A stretch of 10,434 bases of DNA from Streptosporangiaceae bacterium (lineage in GTDB: Bacteria; Actinomycetota; Actinomycetes; Streptosporangiales; Streptosporangiaceae): positions 1-10,434 of the forward strand of contig JASHTT010000344.1 in assembly GCA_030040415.1 (NCBI GenBank). Reading direction: 5' to 3'. The position numbers and the translations under genes were made by a program. The first letter of the stretch is position 1; each line of letters starts with the position of its first letter. The notes below the pieces were generated by a model. The model did no database searches, was not told where the DNA came from, and saw only the letters and a program-made list of their open reading frames with translations. Positions 1 to 6,558 of this stretch are shown one piece after another.

Positions 1-395
1 TCGATCTCCTCCGGCGGCGGAACATCGGGCATCGGCTCGAAATGCTCGAATCCGGGCTCGGGCCGGTGAAACGAAGCCGAGAGGGTGAAGACGGCATTCC
101 CGTGCTGCACAGCCGTGACCCGGCGAGTAGTGAACGACCTGCCGTCTCGCACCCGCTCGACCAGGTACACCAGCGGCACGGAAGGATCACCCGGCCGGAT
201 GAAGTAGGCGTGCAGCGAATGCACGGGGCGGTCGGCCGGGACCGTCCGGCCTGCCGCCACGAGCGCCTGGCCGGCCACCTGGCCGCCGAAGACCCGCTGG
301 CGGCGTTCGCCCTCCGGGCTGCGCCCGCGGAAGATGTCCACCTCGATCTGCTCGAGGTCGAGCAGCGCCACCACTGCTTCGAGCGCCTTGGTCAC
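1..395 (-). CDS. tesB: Acyl-CoA thioesterase II, TesB family (5' part, 3' end outside window)
   Basis: TesB enzymes hydrolyse acyl-CoA thioesters to free acid and CoA in the cytosol and are built from two hot-dog folds. Only the first 131 codons lie in the window. Seen in the sequence: VFGGQVAGQALVAA at about residues 35-48, HSLHAYFIRPGDP at about 59-71, then RSFTTRRVTAVQHG and FTLSASFHRPE, the typical N-terminal hot-dog signature of the family. The catalytic Asp/Thr/Gln set lies in the second hot-dog and is not visible here. The start is GTG at 395-393, which overlaps the helicase stop in a GTGA; GGAG about 8-9 nt upstream (inside the helicase 3' end) supports it, so translation is probably coupled to the helicase. 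Family call is firm; the in vivo substrate (acyl-chain type) is unknown. Confidence 0.9.
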   Translation of the reverse strand, partial: MTKALEAVVALLDLEQIEVDIFRGRSPEGERRQRVFGGQVAGQALVAAGRTVPADRPVHSLHAYFIRPGDPSVPLVYLVERVRDGRSFTTRRVTAVQHGNAVFTLSASFHRPEPGFEHFEPMPDVPPPEEI

Positions 396-2569
396 GTCGT
401 CTCCTCGCCAGCGCCGGGCGCCGGGACCTGCTGCGCGCAGAGTTCGAGCACGGCGGCACCGTACCGGTCCAGCTTGACGGCACCGACACCGGGGACGCTG
501 GCAAGCTCGCCCAGGCCCGCTGGCCGCCGCTCCGCGATGGCCCGCAGGGTCGCGTCCGAGAACACCACGAAGGCCGGCACGTCCTGTTCCTTCGCCGTGG
601 CAAGCCGCCACGCCTTCAGGCTCGTGAACAGCGGATCGTCCTCGGCGGCGTCCGGCTTGCGCTTGGCGCGTCCCTGCCCGGGAGTACGGCTGTCGCCGGC
701 CGCACGGGCGCCCCCGGCAGCGCGGGCACCTCCGGCCGCACGGGCACCGGTGGCCAGGCCGTCCAGGAACCTCGACGGCTGTCGCGTCCGCCGCCCGCCC
801 TCCGATCTTGCCAGCGCCCAGGAAAGAAACAGCCGCTGCCGGGCCCTGGTCACCCCCACATACAGCAGCCGGAGCTCCTCCTCGATCGCCTCGCTGGTCT
901 GCGCGTAGACGATCGGCAGCGTCCCGTCCGTCAGCCCGGCCAGGAACACCACGTCCCACTCCAGGCCCTTGGCCGCGTGCAGCGACGCAAGGGTCACGCC
1001 AGCCACCGACGGGGCGTGCCCGATGGCGCTCCGGACCGCGAGCTCGGCAGCCAGGTCGGCGAGCGTAGCCTGCGGGCTCGCGGCGAAGAAATCGTCGCTG
1101 AGCTGGGCGAGAGCCTCGAGCGACTCCCATCGCTCGCGCGCAGTGCCGCGCCCGCCCGGCGGCTGCGGCGTCAGCCCGATCGTGGCCAGGATGGGCCTGA
1201 CCTGCCCGGCGGCGGCACCGTCGCCATCCGCCTGAGCCCGCGCCGCGCCCCGCAGCACGCCGACCGCCTGCCGGACCTCGGCCCGGTCGAAGAACCGCTC
1301 GGTGCCCCTGACCTGGAAAGGCACGCCAACCTCCGCGAGCGCCTGCTCGAGCACTTGCGTCTGCGCATTGGTCCGGACCAGCACGGCTATCTCGGCCGCC
1401 GGGGTACCGGCCTTAATAAGGGAACGGGCCCGCCCAGCCACTGCCGTCGCCTCGGCCGGCTCGTCGGGGTACTCGGATAGTTCGGGCGCCGGCCCGCCTG
1501 GTCGCTGGGCGACGAGTGGGGCCCACCGGGAGTCGCCGCCCGCGGACTGCCCGGCACTGCCACGCCCGGCCAGCATGACGCCGGGCCGGGCGAAGGCAAG
1601 CCTGTTGGCGAGCGTGACGACCTGCGGCGTGGAGCGGTAGTTGCGCACCAGGCGGATGACGGCAGCGCCAGGAAACTCGGCGGGGAAGCCGGTCAGGTAG
1701 CCCGGCGTCGCCCCGGTGAACGAGTAGATCGTCTGCCGGGGATCGCCGACCACGCAGATGTCGTCCCGGCCGCCCAGCCACATGTCGAGCAGCAGCTTCT
1801 GCAGCGGGTTCACGTCCTGGTATTCGTCGACGACGAAGCTCGCGTACCGGTCCCGGACGGCGGCAGCGACCTCCTGGTGCTCGGCGATCATGGCTGCCGT
1901 CAGTTCCAGCACGGACTCGAAATCGACCAGGTGACGCTCCGTCCTCAGCTCTTCGTAGGCGGCGTAGAGCCTGGCCATGGCGTCGGGGTCCAGCGGGGGC
2001 GTGCGTGTGGCCTTGACGCTAGCCGCGGCGTAGTCATCGGGCCGTACCTGGGTCACCTTCGCCCACTCGATCTCGGCGGCGGCGTCGCGGAGTTCAGGCA
2101 GGCCGGCGGAGATGCGAAGCCGGCGTGCCGCCTCGGCAACCACGCCGATCTTGGACTCGAGCACCCGCGGCGCAGGCCCGCCGACAGTGGTCGGCCAGAA
2201 GTGCGTGAGCTGGCGCAACGCAGCGGCATGGAAGGTGCGGGCCTGAACCTTGCCGAGGCCAGCGCCCGGTGCGACCCCGGCGAGCTGGCGCAGCCTGCCG
2301 CGGAGTTCGCCGGCGGCCCTTGTGGTGAACGTGACAGCGAGCGCCCGCCCAGGGTTCAGCACGCCAATGGCGGCCTGGTAGCCGATCCGGTGCGCGATGG
2401 CCCTCGTCTTGCCGGTACCGGCCCCGGCCAGCACGCACACCGGTCCGCGGGGAGCCAGCGCGACCTCGCGCTGCTCGGCATCGAGCGCGGCGAGTATCGC
2501 GTCTGCGCCCGACGGGGCAGGATCGCCGTCCTCGGCCCAGCCCGCGGGGTCTACCAGCTCTGTCGCCAT
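392..2569 (-). CDS. uvrD2: UvrD2-type superfamily 1A ATP-dependent DNA helicase with C-terminal HRDC domain
   Basis: A 725-aa 3'-5' DNA helicase/translocase of the UvrD/Rep/PcrA family, acting in DNA repair and replication. Motifs in order: Q-motif LDAEQREVA (29-37), Walker A AGAGTGKT (48-55), Ia AVTFTTRAA (78-86), Walker B DEYQD (248-252), motif III GDPRQTIYSF (275-284), motif IV VRNYRS (308-313), motif V SLHAAKGLEWDVVFLAG (529-545), motif VI LRLLYVGVTRARQRL (566-580). Residues 646-712 form an HRDC domain (LKAWRLATAKEQDVPAFVVF, GLGELASVPGVGAVKLDRYG). HRDC attachment and a divergent mycoredoxin gene are features I recall for mycobacterial UvrD2. Oddity: the linker at 600-645 is a GARAAG repeat followed by a basic stretch and has no cysteine, whereas UvrD2 proteins I recall carry a CxxC...CxxC motif there. 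Only three cysteines occur in the whole protein. ATG start at 2569-2567 has GGTGAG about 6 nt upstream. Confidence 0.93.
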   Translation of the reverse strand: MATELVDPAGWAEDGDPAPSGADAILAALDAEQREVALAPRGPVCVLAGAGTGKTRAIAHRIGYQAAIGVLNPGRALAVTFTTRAAGELRGRLRQLAGVAPGAGLGKVQARTFHAAALRQLTHFWPTTVGGPAPRVLESKIGVVAEAARRLRISAGLPELRDAAAEIEWAKVTQVRPDDYAAASVKATRTPPLDPDAMARLYAAYEELRTERHLVDFESVLELTAAMIAEHQEVAAAVRDRYASFVVDEYQDVNPLQKLLLDMWLGGRDDICVVGDPRQTIYSFTGATPGYLTGFPAEFPGAAVIRLVRNYRSTPQVVTLANRLAFARPGVMLAGRGSAGQSAGGDSRWAPLVAQRPGGPAPELSEYPDEPAEATAVAGRARSLIKAGTPAAEIAVLVRTNAQTQVLEQALAEVGVPFQVRGTERFFDRAEVRQAVGVLRGAARAQADGDGAAAGQVRPILATIGLTPQPPGGRGTARERWESLEALAQLSDDFFAASPQATLADLAAELAVRSAIGHAPSVAGVTLASLHAAKGLEWDVVFLAGLTDGTLPIVYAQTSEAIEEELRLLYVGVTRARQRLFLSWALARSEGGRRTRQPSRFLDGLATGARAAGGARAAGGARAAGDSRTPGQGRAKRKPDAAEDDPLFTSLKAWRLATAKEQDVPAFVVFSDATLRAIAERRPAGLGELASVPGVGAVKLDRYGAAVLELCAQQVPAPGAGEETT
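695..748 (-). repeat. Three tandem 18-bp units coding GARAAG in the helicase linker
   Basis: Three imperfect 18-bp copies in frame with uvrD2 encode GARAAG three times (residues 608-625). The copies differ mainly at wobble positions, so the repeat is maintained or expanded at protein level as a flexible, weakly basic linker between the ATPase core and the HRDC domain. Likely prone to unit gain and loss between strains. Confidence 0.8.
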
Positions 2570-2660
2570 CGTGGCTCACCCTAACTGGCCTGGTGCTTGC
2601 GGTTGCCATCGTCGCCGATGCCGCCGACATTTGGCGGAGCGGCAGCAGACAGACGCTGCA

Positions 2661-2680
2661 CAGGGCGCGCCAGGGCGCGC
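2661..2680. repeat. Perfect tandem 10-bp repeat, CAGGGCGCGC x2
   Basis: Two head-to-tail copies of CAGGGCGCGC, each containing the self-complementary core GCGCGC. It lies about 100 bp upstream of both divergent starts. It could be a paired regulator-binding site or simple GC-rich slippage; the sequence alone does not decide. Confidence 0.7.
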
Positions 2681-2713
2681 ATACTGCAAGAGGGGGTACG
2701 CGGATCGCCGTCG

Positions 2714-2739
2714 GGAAGCGCGGGCACCGGGCGGGCGTT
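2714..2739 (+). promoter_or_regulatory. Candidate SigR/SigH-type (oxidative/disulfide stress) promoter for the mycoredoxin operon
   Basis: GGAAG at 2714-2718 and GTT at 2737-2739 are separated by 18 bp, close to the known SigR/SigH pattern GGAAT-N18/19-GTT; the fifth -35 base is G rather than T or C. A start near 2746-2748 would give a leader of about 35 nt before the GTG start. The downstream gene is a thiol-redox protein, the kind of gene this sigma factor commonly controls. The TAAGAT at 2742-2747 has no matching -35 at 17 bp, which favours the ECF-type reading. Inference from pattern and context. Confidence 0.45.
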
Positions 2740-2768
2740 AGTAAGATTTCGACAGGACAGCCGCGCAT

Positions 2769-2774
2769 AGGGAG
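2769..2774 (+). promoter_or_regulatory. Ribosome binding site fixing the GTG start of the mycoredoxin gene
   Basis: AGGGAG ends 7 nt before GTG 2782. It selects this GTG over upstream in-frame starts and gives a protein of family-typical length. Confidence 0.75.
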
Positions 2775-2781
2775 AACCAGG

Positions 2782-3039
2782 GTGGCGCAGCCGCTGACGA
2801 TGTACACGACAACATGGTGTGCCTTTTGCCGCAGGCTGAAGAGCCAGCTCGCGGGCGAGGACATCGAGATCGTCGAGATCAACATCGAAGAGGACCCGGC
2901 CGCGGCAGATTACGTGATGTCGGTTAACGGTGGGTTCCAGACGGTGCCGACCGTGGTATTTCCGGACGGCAGCGCGCTGACTAACCCCTCGGCGAGCGAG
3001 GTAATGCAGCGCCTCGGCGAACTGGCAGGGTCCCGATGA
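2782..3039 (+). CDS. mrx1: Mycoredoxin-1-like glutaredoxin
   Basis: An 85-aa cytosolic thioredoxin-fold protein. Mycoredoxin-1 reduces mycothiol-protein mixed disulfides, using mycothiol as electron donor, in Actinobacteria that lack glutathione. Seen in the sequence: beta strand LTMYTT, then redox centre WCAFC with Cys13 and Cys16, cis-proline loop TVPTVVF (Pro56), and SVNGG plus DGSALTNPSASEV, closely matching the mycobacterial Mrx1 pattern. Length equals the family norm of about 80-90 aa. The GTG start is set by AGGGAG 7 nt upstream. It is divergent from uvrD2, an arrangement I recall around Mrx1 in mycobacteria, and its TGA overlaps the ATG of the following ANTAR gene. A SigR/SigH-like promoter candidate sits just upstream. 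Alternative: another small glutaredoxin/NrdH relative, less likely given the Mrx1-type motifs and context. Confidence 0.92.
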   Translation: MAQPLTMYTTTWCAFCRRLKSQLAGEDIEIVEINIEEDPAAADYVMSVNGGFQTVPTVVFPDGSALTNPSASEVMQRLGELAGSR

Positions 3040-3734
3040 CCGGCAAGCGTGCACGACGAGCAGCCAACACAGCGCACGACGACGCTGCGCCAGTGACTTT
3101 TGTCCCACCCGAGGGTGGCCAGCAGCGCTCGAGCCGCACCAGCGCGGTCCGGCGGGCGGTCCGGAGGTCTGGCGAGGCTCGCGTCCCGGACGCTGCCGCT
3201 GCGATCGCCGACGAGCCCGCTGCGACGGCCGCTACCGCCGCCGCGGCCGCTTACCTGCGCACTGACGCCGACGCCGCGTTCTCGGACGAGACCGCGGTCG
3301 TGCGGCGCACAAAAGACGGCTGGCGGGTCGGCAGCGACACGCTGCCCGACCTGACGTGCGCCATGATCTTGGCCGACCTGCTAGCGGCAGAGAATGGCGC
3401 GGCCGAGGCGCTTCCGGCCAAGCCCGCTGCCGAGAACGCCGCTAACGAGACGGGCAGGCTGCGGGCCACTGTCGGCCAGCTCGAGCACGCGCTCGCCACC
3501 CGGATCAGGGTGGAGCAGGCCATCGGCGTGCTCGCCGAGCGTCACCGGATCAAGCCTAGACAGGCGTTCGAGCAACTGCGGGACGCGGCCAGGAGCCGCG
3601 GCCGCAAGGTGATCGACATCGCGGGCGACGTCGTCGCGAGCGCGACCAACCCGCTGCTGCAGCTCCCGGACGAGCTGTCCCGGCCGCGCTCCGGCCCGCG
3701 CAGGGCTGCGCGCCAGCAGTTCGGCGCCCAGTAG
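3036..3734 (+). CDS. ANTAR-domain RNA-binding regulator with a disordered Ala-rich N-terminus
   Basis: 232 aa. ANTAR domains bind tandem RNA hairpins and prevent transcription termination. The ANTAR domain spans about 141-201: a coiled-coil-like helix (LRATVGQLEHALATRIRVEQ), then AIGVLAERHRIKPRQAFEQL and DAARSRGRKVIDIAGDVVAS, with the family pattern R..veqAiGvLaerh.i...qAfe.Lr..Ar...rkv.diA. There is no receiver, GAF or PAS sensor domain; residues 1-130 are Ala/Arg/Glu-rich and probably mostly disordered, with a short folded-looking piece (VVRRTKDGWRVGSDTLPDLTCAMILADLLAAEN, about 88-120). The C-terminus is basic (SRPRSGPRRAARQQ). It overlaps mrx1 by an ATGA, so it is almost surely co-translated with the mycoredoxin. 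What input it senses is unknown. ANTAR assignment is firm, the RNA target is not. Confidence 0.85.
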   Translation: MTGKRARRAANTAHDDAAPVTFVPPEGGQQRSSRTSAVRRAVRRSGEARVPDAAAAIADEPAATAATAAAAAYLRTDADAAFSDETAVVRRTKDGWRVGSDTLPDLTCAMILADLLAAENGAAEALPAKPAAENAANETGRLRATVGQLEHALATRIRVEQAIGVLAERHRIKPRQAFEQLRDAARSRGRKVIDIAGDVVASATNPLLQLPDELSRPRSGPRRAARQQFGAQ

Positions 3735-3752
3735 CCAGCCGGCTCGCGCTCA

Positions 3753-3793
3753 GGCACCCAGCACCGCCGCCGTCGGCACCCAGCACCGCCGCC
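3753..3793. repeat. 19-bp direct repeat downstream of the ANTAR gene
   Basis: GGCACCCAGCACCGCCGCC occurs at 3753-3771 and again at 3775-3793, perfect over 19 bp with a 22-bp period. A degenerate third copy of its 5' part covers the end of the ANTAR gene (GGCGCCCAGTA around 3724-3733). The pattern suggests local tandem duplication from the gene end. No terminator hairpin is evident. Confidence 0.75.
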
Positions 3794-3842
3794 AATAACA
3801 CGGGCCTTCCAGTGGCTACGGCGCGCCAGCGATGATGTGTCA

Positions 3843-5234
3843 ATGGATCCGCAAGCCGGACTACTCGAGCGCGCAGGCCTTCCTCCTGCGCAGGCACGGG
3901 CCTGGGCCGCTGAGCAACCTGACTTCGGCGGCCCGCTGGAATCGGACAGCCAGGAGCTGAGCCGCTTCCTCGCCCACGGCGCCGACCTGACGTCCCGGCT
4001 GCGCGGCCCGGGCGGCCCTACCCGCTCGCCGCAAGAGCAGGCAGCAGTCGAGTCCATCGCCGCCACGATGAACGACGCCAGGGACGGCTTCCTCCGCTCG
4101 CACGCCGGTCAGCTGTACGACGTGCTGACCGCCGGGCGCACCCGGCTGCTGCGGCTCGAGGAGCTGCTGCCTGCCGCCGCCGCTGCCGTCCCCGGGCTGG
4201 TGCCTACCGCGGCCGAGCTAGCGGCGGAACGGGCCCGCAAGCTCCCGGACAAGGCCGGGATCGAGTTCGCCCAGGGGCTGCTGACCGGGCACCTGCTGGC
4301 GCTGCCCGAACCGGGGCGGCACCTGATCGGCGCGATGCTGCAGCCGCTGCCCGAGGCGCTGGACCGGGTCGGCGAGTTGACGCAGACCGGCCGCGTCGAC
4401 CTCGGGCCGGTCCGCGTGACCCGCCACGGCAGGGCCGGCGTGCTCGAGCTGAGCAACCCGCGGCACCTGAACGCCGAAGACGACGTGACGCTGCAGCCCA
4501 CCGAGATCGCTGTCGACCTGATACTGCTCGATCCGGCTATCGAGGTCGGCGTCATCCGCGGCGGCGTCGTGGACCACCCGCGTTACCCCGGCGTGCGGGT
4601 GTTCGGCTCGGGCGTCAACCTCACCAGGCTGTACAACGGCCAGGTCGACTTCCTCTTCTTCCTGGTGCGCGACCTCAGCTACGTCAACAAGATCTTCCGC
4701 GGCATCAGCGTGCCTGCTACGGGGCCGGGGAGACCGAGAAAGATCGAGAAGCTCTGGATCGCGGCGGTGGAGCGCCTGGCGGTCGGCGGCGCCTGCCAGC
4801 TCCTGCACGTCGTCGACCATGTGATCGCAACGCGCGGCTCGCGGCTGTTCCTGCCCGCGCGCAACGAGGGGATCATCCCAGGCGCATCCAACCTGCGGCT
4901 GCCGCGGTTCGTCGGGGACCGGGCGGCCCGCCAGGCAATCCTGTCCGGGCGGGAGTGGGTGGCCGGCGAGCCGGATGCCATGCAGCTCGTCGACGAGGTC
5001 GTCGAGCTTGACGCGGTCGATGCCGCGGTCGCCGCCCGCGTCGACGCGCTGACCAGCTCCGGGCTGGTGAACGCGGTCGCCAACCGGGCCGCGCTGCGGG
5101 CCGGAGCCGAGCCTGTGGATGCCTTCCGCGAGTACATGGCCGAGTTCAGCGTCGAGCAGGCCCGCTGCCACCTGTCCGCGGCGCTGGTCGCGAACCTGGA
5201 GGTGCACTGGAATGCACGCAGCCGCAGCGCCTGA
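3843..5234 (+). CDS. DpgC-like cofactor-independent arylacetyl-CoA dioxygenase (crotonase superfamily)
   Basis: About 463 aa, longer than a plain enoyl-CoA hydratase (about 260) and similar to DpgC. DpgC converts 3,5-dihydroxyphenylacetyl-CoA with O2, without metal or cofactor, to 3,5-dihydroxyphenylglyoxylate plus CoA in glycopeptide-antibiotic producers. Residues (numbered from GTG 3837): helical N-domain 1-185; crotonase core from 190 with ELSNPRHLNAEDDVTLQ (204-220), oxyanion-region GGVVDHPRYPGVRVFGSGVNL (242-262), KLWIAAVERLAVGGACQLL (305-323), and ARNEGIIPGASNLRLPRFVG (341-360) then DRAARQAI and VDEVVE, the strongest DpgC-like block. The next gene, an aryl-CoA ligase, starts inside its 3' end. 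No dpgA/B/D genes are visible. ATG 3843 chosen; GTG 3837 is equally possible since neither has a clear Shine-Dalgarno. Family call good, exact substrate inferred. Confidence 0.8.
   Translation: MDPQAGLLERAGLPPAQARAWAAEQPDFGGPLESDSQELSRFLAHGADLTSRLRGPGGPTRSPQEQAAVESIAATMNDARDGFLRSHAGQLYDVLTAGRTRLLRLEELLPAAAAAVPGLVPTAAELAAERARKLPDKAGIEFAQGLLTGHLLALPEPGRHLIGAMLQPLPEALDRVGELTQTGRVDLGPVRVTRHGRAGVLELSNPRHLNAEDDVTLQPTEIAVDLILLDPAIEVGVIRGGVVDHPRYPGVRVFGSGVNLTRLYNGQVDFLFFLVRDLSYVNKIFRGISVPATGPGRPRKIEKLWIAAVERLAVGGACQLLHVVDHVIATRGSRLFLPARNEGIIPGASNLRLPRFVGDRAARQAILSGREWVAGEPDAMQLVDEVVELDAVDAAVAARVDALTSSGLVNAVANRAALRAGAEPVDAFREYMAEFSVEQARCHLSAALVANLEVHWNARSRSA
5198..5202 (+). promoter_or_regulatory. Ribosome binding site that fixes the ligase start inside the dpgC-like gene
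   Basis: GGAGG lies 9 nt upstream of ATG 5212. It favours this start over the longer open frame beginning at 5119 and produces a 23-bp overlap with the preceding gene. Confidence 0.75.
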
Positions 5235-6558
5235 GGACCGCGTGTGGGATCCGCAGGAGAAACTGCCGCGTGAGTCCCTGGCGGTGCTGCAGCTAGACCG
5301 GCTACGCGCTACGGCCGGACGGGTGCTTGCCGCCCAGGAACTCGGCGCTGCCCGGCTGGCGGCCGCGGGCATCGCCGCGGCCGCAGACATCCGGACGCTC
5401 GCCGACCTCGCGGCCGTGCCGTTCACCACCAAGGCCGACCTGCGCGCTGCTTATCCGTTCGGCCTGCTGGCCGTGCCGCGCGAGCAATTGGTACGCGTGC
5501 ACGCCTCAAGCGGCACGCATGGCAAGCCCACCGTGGTGGGGTACACCGCCAGCGACCTGGAGATCTGGACCGAGCTGATGGCACGGTGCATGACAATGGC
5601 CGGCGTGCAGCCAGGGATGGTCATTCACAACGCCAACACCTACGGGCTGTTCACCGGCGGGCTCGGGTTCCACCAGGGCGGCGAGCGGATCGGCGCGACA
5701 GTCGTTCCGGTGTCCGGTGGCCTCACCGGGCGGCAGGCGATGCTGCTGCGCGACCTGGGCGCGCACGTGCTCGTCTCGACTCCGTCCTACGCGCTGGCGA
5801 TCGCGCAGGCCGTCAGCGACGCCGGCTACGAGCCGGCAGACCTGCGGCTCGAACTCGGTCTGTTCGGCGGCGAGCCGTGGACCGAAGGCATGCGGGCCGA
5901 GATCGAGCGGCAGCTCGGCCTGTCCGCCGTCAACTTCTACGGGCTTTCGGAGATGTGCGGTCCCGGCGTCGCGGCCGAGTGCAGCCGCAGGGACGGGCTG
6001 CACGTGCAGGAGGATCACTTCCTTGTCGAGGTCGTTGACCCAGCCGACGGAGCGCCCGTACCGACCGGGACCGCTGGCGAGCTGGTGTTCACGACGCTGA
6101 CAAAGGAGGCCATGCCGCTGCTGCGGTACCGGACTGGTGACGTCGGCACCTTGGTCGAGGCGCCGTGCGACTGCGGCCGCAGCACCGTAAGGCTGACCGG
6201 CCTGACCGGCCGCCACGACGACATGCTGATCGTGCGCGGCGTGAACCTGTACCCCTCGCAGGTCGAGCATGTCCTGCTCCGTGCGGGTGGCGCCGCGCCG
6301 CACTACCAGATCGTGGTCGAGCGGCCCGGGCCGCTGGATGAGGTGCGGCTCGAGTGCGAGCCTGCCGACCGGAGCGCGGACCTCGAACTGCTGCGCGCCC
6401 GGTTGGAGCAGCAGTTGCAGGTCCACACCGGCCTGCGGATCACGGTCGCGGTGCGCGAACCCGGCACGGTTCCGCGCAGCGAGGGCAAGGCGGTCCGGGT
6501 GGTGGACCGCCGCATCACCTCCGCCGATGCCCGAGCCGCGCGTACAGGGTCAGCCTGA
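5212..6558 (+). CDS. Phenylacetate-CoA ligase (PaaK)-like aryl-CoA ligase
   Basis: 448 aa, near the PaaK norm of about 430-440. PaaK enzymes activate phenylacetate or ring-substituted arylacetates to acyl-AMP and then to the CoA thioester. Motifs: VWDPQEKLPR at 11-20, P-loop HASSGTHGKPTVVGYT (97-112; His where Thr is usual), NANTYGLFTGGLGFHQGGERIG (140-161) and VPVSGG (165-170), YGLSEMCGPGVA (243-254), RYRTGD (305-310), hinge GRHDDMLIVRGVNLYPSQVE (333-352), and the C-terminal catalytic-lysine segment PRSEGKAVRVVDRR (Lys426). A CDCG cysteine pair lies at 319-322. Start is ATG 5212, 23 bp inside the DpgC-like gene, with GGAGG 9 nt upstream; translation is likely coupled. No paaABCDE ring-epoxidation genes are visible, so a role with the DpgC-like neighbour is more likely than ordinary phenylacetate breakdown. 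Substrate is inferred. Confidence 0.88.
   Translation: MHAAAAPEDRVWDPQEKLPRESLAVLQLDRLRATAGRVLAAQELGAARLAAAGIAAAADIRTLADLAAVPFTTKADLRAAYPFGLLAVPREQLVRVHASSGTHGKPTVVGYTASDLEIWTELMARCMTMAGVQPGMVIHNANTYGLFTGGLGFHQGGERIGATVVPVSGGLTGRQAMLLRDLGAHVLVSTPSYALAIAQAVSDAGYEPADLRLELGLFGGEPWTEGMRAEIERQLGLSAVNFYGLSEMCGPGVAAECSRRDGLHVQEDHFLVEVVDPADGAPVPTGTAGELVFTTLTKEAMPLLRYRTGDVGTLVEAPCDCGRSTVRLTGLTGRHDDMLIVRGVNLYPSQVEHVLLRAGGAAPHYQIVVERPGPLDEVRLECEPADRSADLELLRARLEQQLQVHTGLRITVAVREPGTVPRSEGKAVRVVDRRITSADARAARTGSA

Larger units (their letters stand above)
2570..2781. promoter_or_regulatory. Divergent intergenic region between uvrD2 and the mycoredoxin gene
   Basis: 212 bp separating two divergent genes. It carries a SigR/SigH-like promoter candidate reading right (2714-2739), a TAAGAT hexamer at 2742-2747, and a perfect tandem 10-bp repeat at 2661-2680. 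I see no convincing promoter for uvrD2 on the minus strand and no RNA gene. An in-frame extension of the mycoredoxin frame reaches 2593 but looks non-coding. Confidence 0.6.

Noticed and set aside
42..908. Open plus-strand frame of 288 codons
   Set aside because: It lies antisense to tesB and the helicase 3' half, which have clear family motifs. Its translation is Arg/Ala/Ser-rich with no recognisable domain, as expected of a GC-rich shadow frame.
2593..2781. Upstream extension of the mycoredoxin frame to an earlier ATG
   Set aside because: It adds 63 residues without family similarity and ignores the good RBS before GTG 2782; mycoredoxins are about 80-90 aa.
3735..3752. Possible intrinsic terminator after the ANTAR gene (AGCCGGCT palindrome)
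   Set aside because: The palindrome is only 8 bp with no loop and no following T-run, so it does not qualify as a terminator.
4218..5432. Open minus-strand frame of 404 codons
   Set aside because: Antisense to the DpgC-like gene and the ligase start; its translation shows no family motif and mirrors codon positions of the real genes.
3837..6558. Part of a glycopeptide-antibiotic (dihydroxyphenylglycine) gene cluster
   Set aside because: Only the DpgC-like gene is present; neighbours are an aryl-CoA ligase, a glycosyltransferase of GT-C type and redox genes, with no DpgA, DpgB, DpgD, transaminase or peptide synthetase in view.
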